A stretch of DNA of 64,000 bases from an uncultured Gammaproteobacteria bacterium (GTDB taxonomy: Bacteria > Pseudomonadota > Gammaproteobacteria > Pseudomonadales > Azotimanducaceae): NCBI GenBank assembly GCA_913045175.1, contig CAJWQG010000004.1, forward strand, positions 1 to 64,000, read 5' to 3'. The notes under the pieces were generated by a model, which saw nothing but the letters and a program-made list of their open reading frames with translations, did no database searches and was not told the origin of the DNA. The translations under genes and the position numbers were made by a program. Positions 19,922 through 30,060 of this stretch are shown here, one piece after another (position 1 is the stretch's first letter; each line of letters begins with the position of its first letter).

Positions 19922-21295
19922 ATGCAATATCACAGTACCCGAGGCGAGGTGTCCGGGCTTAGTTTTATAGACGCCGTCATGATGGGCTTGGCTTCTGACG
20001 GCGGTCTTCTGGTGCCTCAATCAATTCCTGATGTACAGGCGGAACTCGGCCGATGGAAGGGTTTATCCTATGAGGGATTGGCCTTTGAAATTATGCGTCG
20101 CTTCCTTTCAGATTTACCTGAAGAAGACCTTAAGCATCTGATTGAAAAGAGCTACGCATCTTTTGATGATCCGCTCATTGCGCCCATTAGATCGTTTGAT
20201 AAATTCCATGTACTGGAACTTTTCCATGGTCCGACGTTGGCATTCAAGGACGTTGCCTTGCAGTTCCTGGGAAACCTGTTTGAGCATGTCCTCGAGCAAC
20301 GTGACGCACAACTAAATATTCTTGGTGCAACTAGCGGGGATACTGGAAGTGCGGCAATCGCGGGTGTGAAAGGGAAGGCGCGGATAAAGATTTTCGTGCT
20401 GTACCCCGAAGGGAAAACCAGTCCGCTTCAAGAACGTCAAATGATCACTGTCCTTGAAGATAATGTTCACAACATCGCGCTGAGAGGCAGCTTTGATGAC
20501 TGTCAGTCATTGATGAAGTCAGTGTTCTCCGATCTTGAGTTTCGAACCCAGCACAGTTTGGGTGCGGTCAATTCTGTCAACTGGGCGCGCATCCTTGCGC
20601 AAATTGTTTATTACTTCCACGCCTGGTATCAGCTTGATTGTCCTGACAGGTTTAATGTATCGGTCCCAACAGGTAACTTCGGTAACATTTTCGCAGGTTA
20701 TCTTGCGCGCGAAATGGGACTGCCCATCAATCATCTGATATTAGCGACCAATAGTAACGACATATTGGCGAGATTCTTTAATACAGGGGAATACTCCAGA
20801 GGCCAGGTGAATTTCACAGAGTCTCCCGCGATGGATATTCAGGTCGCCAGTAATTTTGAGCGTTATCTGTTTTATGAGCTGAATCAATCATCCGGCAAGG
20901 TTGTTGAGTTCATGGAACAGTTTCAGTCGACCGGTACTGTGAGCCTGGGCTTCAACACGCGTCGTCAAAACGAAGCATTTCTTGCAGGTGCGGCTGACGA
21001 TGAGCAAACAATTGAGACTATAAAACGTTGTCACGCAGACTATGGTTACCTGGTCGACCCACACACTGCTGTTGGTATCGAAGTGGCGAGTAAGCTGCAT
21101 CGTGAGGACCTTCCACTGCTTTGTCTTAGTACAGCGTATCCTGCGAAATTTCAACATGCCATGCATAGGGCGTTGCCCGAAATCCCCGTAGAACACCCAA
21201 CCCTAAATGCACTTAAGGGTCTGCCAGAACGGAAACAGGTCATGGATGTTGATGAAGCAGCGGTTAAAGCCTATTTAGCTGGTCATGCACTCTGA
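19922..21295 (+). CDS. thrC: Threonine synthase
   Basis: MQYHSTRGEV; HGPTLAFKDVALQFLGN; GATSGDTGSAA. Confidence 0.96.
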   Translation: MQYHSTRGEVSGLSFIDAVMMGLASDGGLLVPQSIPDVQAELGRWKGLSYEGLAFEIMRRFLSDLPEEDLKHLIEKSYASFDDPLIAPIRSFDKFHVLELFHGPTLAFKDVALQFLGNLFEHVLEQRDAQLNILGATSGDTGSAAIAGVKGKARIKIFVLYPEGKTSPLQERQMITVLEDNVHNIALRGSFDDCQSLMKSVFSDLEFRTQHSLGAVNSVNWARILAQIVYYFHAWYQLDCPDRFNVSVPTGNFGNIFAGYLAREMGLPINHLILATNSNDILARFFNTGEYSRGQVNFTESPAMDIQVASNFERYLFYELNQSSGKVVEFMEQFQSTGTVSLGFNTRRQNEAFLAGAADDEQTIETIKRCHADYGYLVDPHTAVGIEVASKLHREDLPLLCLSTAYPAKFQHAMHRALPEIPVEHPTLNALKGLPERKQVMDVDEAAVKAYLAGHAL

Positions 21296-21981
21296 ACAAT
21301 TTGAGAGACTGCTTTCGGTAGGTCTTTAATATTCTCGATAGTGATATCCGGATTTGTCTCGCCTGATTTGTCTTTTTGTTTTGTGTTAACCCAGATTGTA
21401 CGCAGGCCGAGACCGTTGGCTGTGTCGATGTCCAATACAGGATCGTCACCAACATAGATCATCTGATGGGGATCAACATCCGTGTGTGCAAGGGCATGAG
21501 TGAATAGGTCTGGCGCCGGTTTGGGTGCACCAATCTGTTCCGCAGAGAACGCGAAGGAAAAATAGGGTGCCAGTCCAAGACGCGAGACGTCTGCATTGCC
21601 GTTAGTCAAAGCCCCGAGAACATAGCTCTCGGATAGTAGACTAATCGCCTCCAATGCACCTTCAAAAAACTCAATATCGTTTCTGGCAGTTAGAAATATC
21701 TCCATCGCTGCTGTCGAAAGTTCTCCTATGGCAGCCTCACTTACGCTGCTATGTAACATGGCCCTGGCGATGATGCGGCGGCGTAGCTCGGTAACTTGAC
21801 CGCCAAGCTCAGGTGATTCGAGCAGGAGTTCCTCCCGTAGTTCGCGCATCTGAATAACATCGTATTTCAACTGGGGAACATTCTCTTGCAACCATTTGTC
21901 CAGACGCTTTTCGGCACGAAGGATGATAGGCGTTAAGGCCCACAGCGTGTCATCAAGGTCGAATCCGATAACTTTTATCAC
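21283..21981 (-). CDS. HAD-family hydrolase (YigB-like)
   Basis: IGFDLDDTLW, ALTNGNA, YVGDDPVLDI motifs; upstream gene is xerC. Confidence 0.85.
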   Translation of the reverse strand: MIKVIGFDLDDTLWALTPIILRAEKRLDKWLQENVPQLKYDVIQMRELREELLLESPELGGQVTELRRRIIARAMLHSSVSEAAIGELSTAAMEIFLTARNDIEFFEGALEAISLLSESYVLGALTNGNADVSRLGLAPYFSFAFSAEQIGAPKPAPDLFTHALAHTDVDPHQMIYVGDDPVLDIDTANGLGLRTIWVNTKQKDKSGETNPDITIENIKDLPKAVSQIVQSA

Positions 21982-22898
21982 AGATCTTTCTTGGTATGAC
22001 GAGACTTGTGCCGAGCACGAGGGTGTGCCTTGTCATAGACTTCTGCCAGGTGCTGAAAATCAAGGTGAGTGTAGATCTGAGTCGTACTGATATCGGCATG
22101 GCCCAGTAGTTCCTGGATTGCGCGAAGGTCGCCGGATGACTCCAAAAGATGGCTAGCAAACGAATGTCGAAGCATGTGCGGATGGACATTCCCTGCAACA
22201 TGCTGACTACGGGTCCAGTGTCTGATTCTCGATTGGACATTGCGAGGACTGATTCGGGTGCCTCGCTCGCTAATGAAGAGCGCACTGCTGTCTTGTGCGC
22301 GTTTAGCATTACGTGCCTTTACCCACAAACCTAGTGCCTCCTGTGCTTTAGCCCCAATGGGTAGGACCCGTTCTTTGTTCCCTTTACCCAGGACCTTGAT
22401 GGTCGCATCGTCCCAACTGATGTCATTCAGGTTGGCACCGACCAGTTCTGATAGTCGTAAACCTGAAGAGTAAAATAACTCGAGGATTGCCCGGTCTCTG
22501 ATGGTATGCCATTTGTTTCCTTGAACATCCAGCAGCTTGCTGACCTGATCAGCATCCAAAGTCTTGGGAAGTTTCTGATGAGATTTTGGTGCTGAAAGTT
22601 GATGAGCAGGATTGTGCCTGACGAATCCTTCTCGATTAAGAAAGTTATAGAAAGCGCGAATGGATGACAGAGACCGCTGCTGTGATCTTCCTGAAAGTCC
22701 TTCTTGGTGGCCCTTTGCCAGGAATTCCCGCAAGTGATGACTGCGCAAATTTTCCCAGGAGCCTATGTCTGCCTGTTCACAAAAGCTGGTTAGCTTATCA
22801 ATGTCGCGGATATAGGCACTTACGGTATTTGGGGATAGATTTCGTTCGTGCTGCAGATGTTGCAGAAATTTACTTTGCCAAAGATCGTTTTTCTGCAT
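21978..22898 (-). CDS. xerC: Tyrosine recombinase XerC
   Basis: GLRLSEL, HMLRHSFASHLLESSGDLRAIQELLGHADISTTQIYTH. Confidence 0.95.
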   Translation of the reverse strand: MQKNDLWQSKFLQHLQHERNLSPNTVSAYIRDIDKLTSFCEQADIGSWENLRSHHLREFLAKGHQEGLSGRSQQRSLSSIRAFYNFLNREGFVRHNPAHQLSAPKSHQKLPKTLDADQVSKLLDVQGNKWHTIRDRAILELFYSSGLRLSELVGANLNDISWDDATIKVLGKGNKERVLPIGAKAQEALGLWVKARNAKRAQDSSALFISERGTRISPRNVQSRIRHWTRSQHVAGNVHPHMLRHSFASHLLESSGDLRAIQELLGHADISTTQIYTHLDFQHLAEVYDKAHPRARHKSRHTKKDL

Positions 22899-22984
22899 CA
22901 GCTAGTTTCTGTCCCGAAAGTTCTGATTCTGCACGAGGAGAAGCGACATTCCAAAGGAAACTGTTAAGAAAACAATTACTTGCC

Positions 22985-23037
22985 AAGAAACTAGAGGCAC
23001 GATGTTGAGTTTCTAGACAAGAACTAGCTAGTTTCTG
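22985..23037 (+). repeat. Copy 1 of dispersed intergenic repeat
   Basis: AAACTAGAGGCACGATGTTGAGTTTCTAGACAAGAACTAG, with flanking inverted AGAAACTAG/CTAGTTTCT. Confidence 0.7.
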
Positions 23038-23045
23038 CTCCGAAT

Positions 23046-23735
23046 CTAGCTATCCAGGTGTTTGGGAAGAAGCAATGCCAGGGAATCAGCTACGAAATCG
23101 ATGAATAAGGTTCCCAGCCCCGATTCAAAGTAGGATGCGCTTTCGCTACCAATGGCAAGGAGAGCGTTAAGGTTTTCGCCACGAACGGCAAGAACGGCAG
23201 CAGAGCCAACCTTGTCACTTGCGTGGCGAAACAAAAAATCTTGTTCGGTAGATCTGAGTACGCCGAGGGTTGGTTCTTTAGCACGCATAAGCGCACCCAC
23301 ATAGTCCGTAGCGCCATTCTCGCTAACCACAGACGTAAAGTGATTTATCTGTCTTGGTTCTTCGCCGAATATGATAAGACTATAGGCCGTACTCTTGAAT
23401 TCGCGCTTGAAGCTTTGTTCAAGCGCGGAGAAAAAACTGTCGCTGTCACTGCTGCTGATCAGGCTTAGTACCAGGGAACGACATTTATCGAACACCTCGT
23501 TATTTCGTTCTGCGGCAGCGATCAGCTCATCGAGCCTGCTACGAATTTCTGCATTCTGTTCGCGAAGTCCTCCGGCTTGTCTTTCTACCAGCGAAACAGT
23601 ATTACCGTCGTCCCCGGTTAGCGACAATGCCTGCAATAGAGAATCTCTGCCCCGGAAAAAAGCTGGATGCTGAGTCAGATAGTCTTCGACTTCGGAGGCA
23701 GTCAATGATGCAGACTCTTCCTTAGTATTTGTCAT
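23046..23735 (-). CDS. DUF484 family protein
   Basis: VEDYLTQHPAFFRGRDSLLQAL N-terminus; located between xerC and dapF as is usual. Confidence 0.85.
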   Translation of the reverse strand: MTNTKEESASLTASEVEDYLTQHPAFFRGRDSLLQALSLTGDDGNTVSLVERQAGGLREQNAEIRSRLDELIAAAERNNEVFDKCRSLVLSLISSSDSDSFFSALEQSFKREFKSTAYSLIIFGEEPRQINHFTSVVSENGATDYVGALMRAKEPTLGVLRSTEQDFLFRHASDKVGSAAVLAVRGENLNALLAIGSESASYFESGLGTLFIDFVADSLALLLPKHLDS

Positions 23736-24586
23736 ATGTGTAGCCTGCCTTCATAGACCCGACACGCAGGTCCGCTCATGTAGATGTCAGACTCGTTTCC
23801 CTCCCAGCGAATCAGTAGATCTCCTCCCGGTAGCGATACGGTAACTTCCTCATCGAGTAAGCCACGTAGTCGACCCGACACGACTGACGCACAGGCTCCG
23901 GTGCCGCAGGCAAGTGTTTCTCCCACGCCTCGTTCGTAAACTCTCAGCGCGATTTCGCTGCGTGACAGCACTTGCATGAAATTCACATTGACACGCTCAG
24001 GGAAGCGACTGTGTCCTTCAATCAAAGGCCCCAGTTTGGCAACCGGTGCCGACGCGACATCATCAACGGTGAGGACGGCGTGTGGGTTGCCGACGTTGAT
24101 CGCTGATATACAAACCGGCTCAATGCTTTGGCACTGGTTTATGTTGGTCGGAATCGTCAGTTCATAAGTGATCTGGGGCTGCTCCGCCGAAAAAGGGATA
24201 TGGTCAGGTTCAAGCCTGGGTGCACCCATATTGACCGTAATATTGCCGTCTTTTTCGAGCTTACAATCAATTCGCCCCGTATTGGTTTCGAGAGTTATAT
24301 GGGTTTTGGTCGTAAGACCACGGTCACGGACAAACCGTGTCAGGCATCGAGCGCCATTACCACATTGTTCGACTTCTGAGCCGTCCGCATTGAATATGCG
24401 ATAACGGAAATCGGCGGCCGGGTCACACGGTGGTCCCACAGTAAGGAGCTGGTCAAAGCCTATACCGAGACGCCTGTCGGCAAGCGCTCGTATTTGATCT
24501 TCGCCCAGGTGTAGATCCTGCGAGATGAGATCAAGCAGCATAAAATCGTTGCCAAGGCCGTGCATTTTTGTGAATCGTACTAACAT
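23732..24586 (-). CDS. dapF: Diaminopimelate epimerase
   Basis: FTKMHGLGNDFMLLD, EQCGNGARC, ACGTGACASVV. Confidence 0.97.
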   Translation of the reverse strand: MLVRFTKMHGLGNDFMLLDLISQDLHLGEDQIRALADRRLGIGFDQLLTVGPPCDPAADFRYRIFNADGSEVEQCGNGARCLTRFVRDRGLTTKTHITLETNTGRIDCKLEKDGNITVNMGAPRLEPDHIPFSAEQPQITYELTIPTNINQCQSIEPVCISAINVGNPHAVLTVDDVASAPVAKLGPLIEGHSRFPERVNVNFMQVLSRSEIALRVYERGVGETLACGTGACASVVSGRLRGLLDEEVTVSLPGGDLLIRWEGNESDIYMSGPACRVYEGRLHI

Positions 24587-24647
24587 GACGCTAGATTACT
24601 GCAGCGCTTTACTATTGCAAGCCTGTTCCACAACCAGGCATGAATGC

Positions 24648-25898
24648 TTACGTGGTTGCTGGGAGAATCCGTTCCAGTCTTATCTGATCTTCGATCGTTT
24701 CACGTTGCCTGACGCAAAAATGCTGAGATCCTGAAATGATGACTTCTGCCGCCCGGTTTCGAGAGTTGTAATTCGAGCTCATTACGAATCCGTAAGCACC
24801 GGAGGAACGAATCGCTATCAAGTCCCCAGCTTCGATCGCGAGTTCTCTATTATGAGCAAGAAAGTCTCCAGTCTCACAGACGGGCCCGACAACTGACCAG
24901 GTCTGTCGGTTGTTTCCTGGACTTACCTCCGAAACCTCCTGCCACGCGTCGTACAACGCTGGGCGAATCAGATCATTCATTGCAGCATCGACTATTGCGA
25001 AGTGATTTTCGTTGTTGTCTTTCAAGAGCTGTACACGCGAGAGCAAAACACCGGCATTTGCAACAATAGAACGACCGGGCTCGAAAAGCAGTCGGTGTTC
25101 ATGTTTTCCCATGGCCTGGAGAACGGCACTTGCGTAAGAGGTCATCGGTATCGGCTCCTCATCCTTGTAACAGATGCCAAGACCACCACCCAGATCAATG
25201 TGTTCCAGAGCAATGCCCTCTTCTTCCAGATCGTCCACCAATTGCAATACTTCACTAAGCGCGTCAAGCATTGGGCTGAGGTCGGTGATCTGAGAACCGA
25301 TGTGGCAATCGATGCCCACCATTTGCACGTTGTTTAGCGTCACGGCGTGGCGGTACATCTCTAACGCCGTTTCCCTGCTGACGCCAAACTTGTTTTTCTT
25401 TAGACCGGTTGCAATATAAGGGTGAGTGCCGGCGTCAACGTCTGGGTTAACGCGTACAGAGGTAGGCGCCACCAGATCCAGTTCAGCTGCGGTTTTTTGT
25501 ATTAGCTCCAGCTCAGCAGTGGACTCGACATTGAAACAGCCAATACCTGCCTGGAGCGCCATGCGAATCTCCAGCTCGCTCTTCCCAACACCGGAAAAGA
25601 CTATCTTCGCGGGATCTCCACCTGCTTTTAGGACGCGCTGCAGTTCTCCGCCGGAAACAATGTCGAAACCTGCACCTAATTCTGCCAGCAGGTTTAGTAC
25701 TGCGATATTGGAGTTCGCTTTCACCGAATAGCAAACCAGGTGGGAATGCTCGCTAAAAGCGCCATCGAAGGCATTGTAGGCAGTTTCAATATCGGTCCTG
25801 CTATAGACATAGGTGGGTGTCCCGTATTCACGGGCTATCTCTGACAGCGACACGTCCTCCGCATGCAGTTCATTGTCTATGTATTGAAAACTAGACAT
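24648..25898 (-). CDS. lysA: Diaminopimelate decarboxylase
   Basis: VCYSVKANSNIAVL, IGSQITDLSPM, GGGLGICY, EPGRSIVANAG. Confidence 0.96.
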   Translation of the reverse strand: MSSFQYIDNELHAEDVSLSEIAREYGTPTYVYSRTDIETAYNAFDGAFSEHSHLVCYSVKANSNIAVLNLLAELGAGFDIVSGGELQRVLKAGGDPAKIVFSGVGKSELEIRMALQAGIGCFNVESTAELELIQKTAAELDLVAPTSVRVNPDVDAGTHPYIATGLKKNKFGVSRETALEMYRHAVTLNNVQMVGIDCHIGSQITDLSPMLDALSEVLQLVDDLEEEGIALEHIDLGGGLGICYKDEEPIPMTSYASAVLQAMGKHEHRLLFEPGRSIVANAGVLLSRVQLLKDNNENHFAIVDAAMNDLIRPALYDAWQEVSEVSPGNNRQTWSVVGPVCETGDFLAHNRELAIEAGDLIAIRSSGAYGFVMSSNYNSRNRAAEVIISGSQHFCVRQRETIEDQIRLERILPATT

Positions 25899-26031
25899 CT
25901 TCTTCGTCCTGAGCGTCCTCTTCGGAAGTTGTTGTTTCTGTTTCCGCAGGCTCTTCCGGCAGATAGAGAGGTCCTTTCTGACCACAACCGGTCGTAAAGA
26001 TGATCAGAAGGAAGATGAAGCATCCTCTCAT
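25891..26031 (-). CDS. lptM: LPS translocon maturation lipoprotein LptM (YifL)
   Basis: Short lipoprotein IIFTTGCGQKGPLYLPEE directly upstream of lysA. Confidence 0.8.
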   Translation of the reverse strand: MRGCFIFLLIIFTTGCGQKGPLYLPEEPAETETTTSEEDAQDEEDV

Positions 26032-26106
26032 GAGCGAAATGTCCACGGAAAAGCGTTGCAGTATACTTCTAAGCCCGGCGTAAGCAAAAAACCTGGAGCA
26101 AAACGA

Positions 26107-26427
26107 GTGCAGGATTCTGAATTCCACGGATTAGTGGATGAACTGTTCAACCGCATTGAAGATGACATTGATAGTCTGGATCAGGACGTTGACGTTGATG
26201 CGTCGGGAGATATTCTGACCATCGAGTTTGCGGATGGCACGACCGCTATCATTAGTCGGCAGATCGGCAACCATGAAGTCTGGGTTGCTGCTAAATCCGG
26301 CGGCTATCATCTTTTCCTCGACGAAAATCAGACTTGGCAATGTGCCGCGACGGGAGAGGATCTATCAGGCTTGTTGAGTCGTGTGATGAGCGAACAGACA
26401 GGAACTCAGGTTGCCGTCCTTAACTAG
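26107..26427 (+). CDS. cyaY: Frataxin-like iron-sulfur assembly protein CyaY (GTG start)
   Basis: DSEFHGLVDELFNRIEDDID, HEVWVAAKSGGYHL. Confidence 0.92.
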   Translation: MQDSEFHGLVDELFNRIEDDIDSLDQDVDVDASGDILTIEFADGTTAIISRQIGNHEVWVAAKSGGYHLFLDENQTWQCAATGEDLSGLLSRVMSEQTGTQVAVLN

Positions 26428-26455
26428 AGGCACGATGTTGGGTTTTAAGATGAGA
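26422..26455 (+). repeat. Copy 2 of dispersed intergenic repeat
   Basis: AACTAGAGGCACGATGTTGGGTTTTAAGATGAGAACTAG matches copy 1; its ends supply the stops of cyaY and argH. Confidence 0.7.
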
Positions 26456-26456
26456 A

Positions 26457-27833
26457 CTAGTTAATCCGTTTGCGCGCATTTGTAATGGCGACGCGCACCA
26501 TCTCGGGCGCTGTTCCACCCACGTGTGCCCTGGCATTAACTGACGCAGCAAGGGACAAGTCTACATCTGCTTCGATCAGGTTACTGTGCTTCTGTAACTC
26601 GGTAAGCGACAACTGGGCGAGATCGGTGTTCTTCTCAATGGCAAGTGCTACTAATTTGCCGACAACTTCATGAGCATCTCGAAATGGCAGTCCTTTGTTA
26701 ACGAGATAATCGGCGAGATCAGTGGCCGTCGCGTGACCTCTGCGCGCAGCATCAATCATGTTGTCGCGCTTTGCCTCGATTGCGGGAATCATGTCGGCGT
26801 AAGCAGTCAGGCACATCATGACTGTATGTACTGAATCAAAAAGAGGTTCTTTGTCTTCCTGATTATCTTTATTGTATGCAAGCGGCTGGCCTTTCATGAG
26901 GGTCAGAAGCCCGGTGAGTGCACCGAAGACGCGTCCAGATTTACCGCGAACCAGTTCCGGGACATCGGGATTCTTTTTCTGGGGCATAATTGATGACCCG
27001 GTACAAAATCGGTCGGGCAGATCTACGAAATCAAACTGCGGAGAAGACCACAAGATGATCTCTTCAGCCCAACGAGAAAGATGCATCATGAGTATGCTTG
27101 CAGTAGCAACAAACTCGATGGCGAAATCTCTATCGCTCACGGCATCGAGTGAGTTCATCGCTATCTGCTCGAACCCCAACAGCTCTGCAGTCAGTTCTCG
27201 ATCAATTGGGTAAGTGGTTCCGGCAAGTGCGGCTGCGCCCAGGGGCGATACATTGACTCGCTTGCGACAATCCTGGAAGCGCTCGCAGTCACGTTCGATC
27301 ATTTCGAACCACGCCATCAGGTGATGACCAAAAGTCACGGGCTGAGCAACCTGCAGGTGGGTTGATCCGGGCATGATGGTATCTGCTTCGCGTTGGGCGA
27401 GATCGAGAATGCCCAGTTGTAGCTGACGAATCTTCTCCGATATCTGGTCGATCGCTGTTCTAACGTAAAGGCGAACATCGGTTGCAACCTGGTCATTACG
27501 AGAGCGACCCGTGTGTAATTTCTTTCCAGTATCGCCAATCAGGCCAGTGAGCGCTTGTTCGATATTCATATGGACGTCTTCAAGCGAGATGGACCACGCC
27601 ATCTCACCAGACGCAATTTGCTCACCGATTTGAGCCAGTCCTCCGGTAATGTCTGACACTTCAGCGTCGGTAAGAATGCCGACCTTATTCAGCATTGTTG
27701 CGTGCGCAACGGAACCTTCGATGTCATATGACGCGAGTTGTTGATCGAACGTTACTGAGGCGGTAAACGCTTCTACAAAGGCGTCAGTGGCCTCACTGAA
27801 TCGGCCGTCCCAGAGTTTTGTCTTGTCATTCAT
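26457..27833 (-). CDS. argH: Argininosuccinate lyase
   Basis: [26 protein letters not shown] signature. Confidence 0.97.
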   Translation of the reverse strand: MNDKTKLWDGRFSEATDAFVEAFTASVTFDQQLASYDIEGSVAHATMLNKVGILTDAEVSDITGGLAQIGEQIASGEMAWSISLEDVHMNIEQALTGLIGDTGKKLHTGRSRNDQVATDVRLYVRTAIDQISEKIRQLQLGILDLAQREADTIMPGSTHLQVAQPVTFGHHLMAWFEMIERDCERFQDCRKRVNVSPLGAAALAGTTYPIDRELTAELLGFEQIAMNSLDAVSDRDFAIEFVATASILMMHLSRWAEEIILWSSPQFDFVDLPDRFCTGSSIMPQKKNPDVPELVRGKSGRVFGALTGLLTLMKGQPLAYNKDNQEDKEPLFDSVHTVMMCLTAYADMIPAIEAKRDNMIDAARRGHATATDLADYLVNKGLPFRDAHEVVGKLVALAIEKNTDLAQLSLTELQKHSNLIEADVDLSLAASVNARAHVGGTAPEMVRVAITNARKRIN

Positions 27834-27921
27834 TTGAAGATTCGCCGGGGGTGTGTCGTTGGGCAGGCGAAGATTATAGCAGTTACCGTGTGAAATCCGC
27901 ATAATCATCAAGCGTGTGTAA

Positions 27922-28965
27922 TTGGACGGCCTGAGTGAAGGACGACGAGTTTTTCTACCGGATCTTTGCAACCAACAAAGCATTCTGTTTTTAGTGCTGG
28001 TGACTGAGCTACTGGTATTTGTGTTAGTACTGGCAGGAGGGAGCCTTGTAAATTTTTCATAGAGCCAGCTTGGTCTGGCGTCATTATTTGTACAGTGGAC
28101 TGTATTAGCCTCGGCGGCTTTGTTGTGCAACTTAAGAACCTGGTTGGCGAGTCAGGCGCTCATTAAGTCCGTAGCTATTGCATATGGCCGGGTCCTGGCA
28201 ACTGCACTCGTGTTTAGCGTGATTGGAGAGTTTATCCTGCTTCGTGTAGAGGCATGGAGTTTGGAAACGACGGGCAGGGTCATCCGCAACCTGATAATTG
28301 CTGCGATCATGAGTGGCATCGCGTTTAGATATTTTTTCCTCCAGTACCAGTTGCGCCGCGAGGAACAGGCAGAGCTGAATTCTCGTATCCAGGCACTGCA
28401 ATCGCGGATTCAACCTCACTTTCTTTTCAACAGCATGAATATCATTGCGCGCCTCATTAGCGTCGATCCCGAGGTAGCGGAGCGCGTGGTGGAAGACTTG
28501 TGGGAGTTGTTCCGCGCCAGCTTGAGCGACATGACAAATGAGCCTGTCCCCTTGGCTGAGGAACTTGCTCTGTGCGAAAAGTACGCGAACATTGAAAGCC
28601 TGCGCCTGGATGATCGTCTGGCAATTGAATGGCGGGTCGAAGTAGATACCCGGCAGGTACGTATTCTCTTGTTGACGCTACAGCCGTTACTCGAGAATGC
28701 CATCTATCACGGCTTCCAGCCTTTACCAGAAGGCGGGCTCGTATCTGTGGAGATTCAAGAAGACCAGGGTAGGCTGGAAATCACTATCACCAACCCTGCG
28801 GTGTTGGAGGATCATTCCCGTGAGGGGGGTAATCGCATGGCACTCGAGAATATTTGACATCGCCTGGTAGCTGTCTACGGCAATCGAGCGGAGGTTGTGT
28901 CTGAACAGGACGAGCAATATTTTCGTACGATCGTTCGTTATCCGTTGGCAGCTGGGGAAGGATAA
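27922..28965 (+). pseudogene. algZ: AlgZ/FimS (LytS-family) sensor kinase with two in-frame premature stops
   Basis: Frame reads [46 protein letters not shown][TAG 28060][12 protein letters not shown]...RIQPHFLFNSMNIIARL...GNRMALENI[TGA 28855]HRLVAVYGNRAEVVSEQDEQYFRTIVRYPLAAGEG*. Confidence 0.85.
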
Positions 28966-29170
28966 AAAATCATATAAAACAAGCAGATATATAGTTTTCG
29001 TCGTTGCAATAGCCATTTCTGTGAGCTGTGTCACAATTTTTCAACTTAATCAGGTTATTTTCATTTTTGTGCAGTACGTCGCAGTTTTGTAGCCAAAAAG
29101 GAGTAATTTAGGGTGCTATGGAATTCCTTCGCTTGAAGGAACAGTCATTCACCAGCGAGGTTTAAGAACG

Positions 29171-29914
29171 ATGAAAGTGCTTGTAGTTGATGACGAAAAA
29201 CTCGCACGCGAGCGGTTGCAAAGGATGGTCTCCACATTGGATAACTATGATGTTGTGGCCGAAGCATGCTCAGGTGACTAGGCGGTAAGGAAAGCGGTAG
29301 AACACACCCCGGATATTGTCCTTCTGGATATACGTATGCCTGGTAGCGATGGAATGCAGGCGGCTGAACAGTTGGCCAGCCTGGCATCACCTCCGGCGGT
29401 AATCTTCTGCACAGCGTTTTCCGATCATGCGATAGAAGCTTTTGATGTCCACGCGGCAGGGTATCTGCTTAAGCCAATTCGTCGAGATACCTTGATCGAA
29501 ACGTTGGGTAAAATTGGTACTGTTAATTCAGTGCAGCGGCGAATGGTTACAGGTGAAGAAAGCGTCTCTGATGATTGTCGAGCACGCACTCATATCAGCG
29601 CGAAAACTCGTAGGGGTATCGAGTTGATCCCGATATCAGAGGTTCGTTTCTTTCAGGCCGATCACAAATACGTCACTGTTCGCCACGAGGGTGGTGAAGT
29701 GTTGATCGACGATACACTCAGGGACCTTGAAAATGAGTTCGGTGGAAAGCTGGTCAGGATTCATCGGAATGCGCTTGTTATGACTTATCACCTCGAAGGA
29801 CTCGAACGTGATATGACCGGACATTACCGCGTGCGGATGAGAGGTGTTGACGAGAAACTTGATGTCAGTCGGCGCCACGTGTCAGGACTACGTCGGCTCG
29901 TCCAGATGCTATAA
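29171..29914 (+). pseudogene. algR: AlgR (LytTR-family) response regulator with one in-frame premature stop
   Basis: MKVLVVDDEKLARERLQRMVSTLDNYDVVAEACSGD[TAG 29279]AVRKAVEHTPDIVLLDIRMPGSDGMQAAEQ... continuing through the LytTR DNA-binding domain. Confidence 0.88.
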
Positions 29915-30060
29915 CTTTTCGCACAGAGTAATCGGAAGGCGTCGGGGTGTCTCCTCCGATTGTTCCTCATGGAATCCAAGACGCGGGGTAGCTAATCCCG
30001 AGCTGAATCATCAGGTAACTGTGCTACCCTTTGGCCAATCGGCTAGATACAAAAAGAATC

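Noticed and set aside
21978-22898. Tyrosine recombinase as evidence of an integrated mobile element
   Set aside because: Context (DUF484, dapF, HAD hydrolase) and sequence indicate housekeeping XerC; no att repeats or phage genes.
28120-28857. Annotating the listed 245 aa ORF as a complete histidine kinase
   Set aside because: The frame continues with clear family homology upstream and downstream of its bounding stop codons, so it is a fragment of an interrupted gene.
28060-29281. Genome-wide stop codon reassignment to explain the algZR stops
   Set aside because: Both TAG and TGA are used as normal terminators by many neighbouring genes (e.g. argH, cyaY, rpoD).
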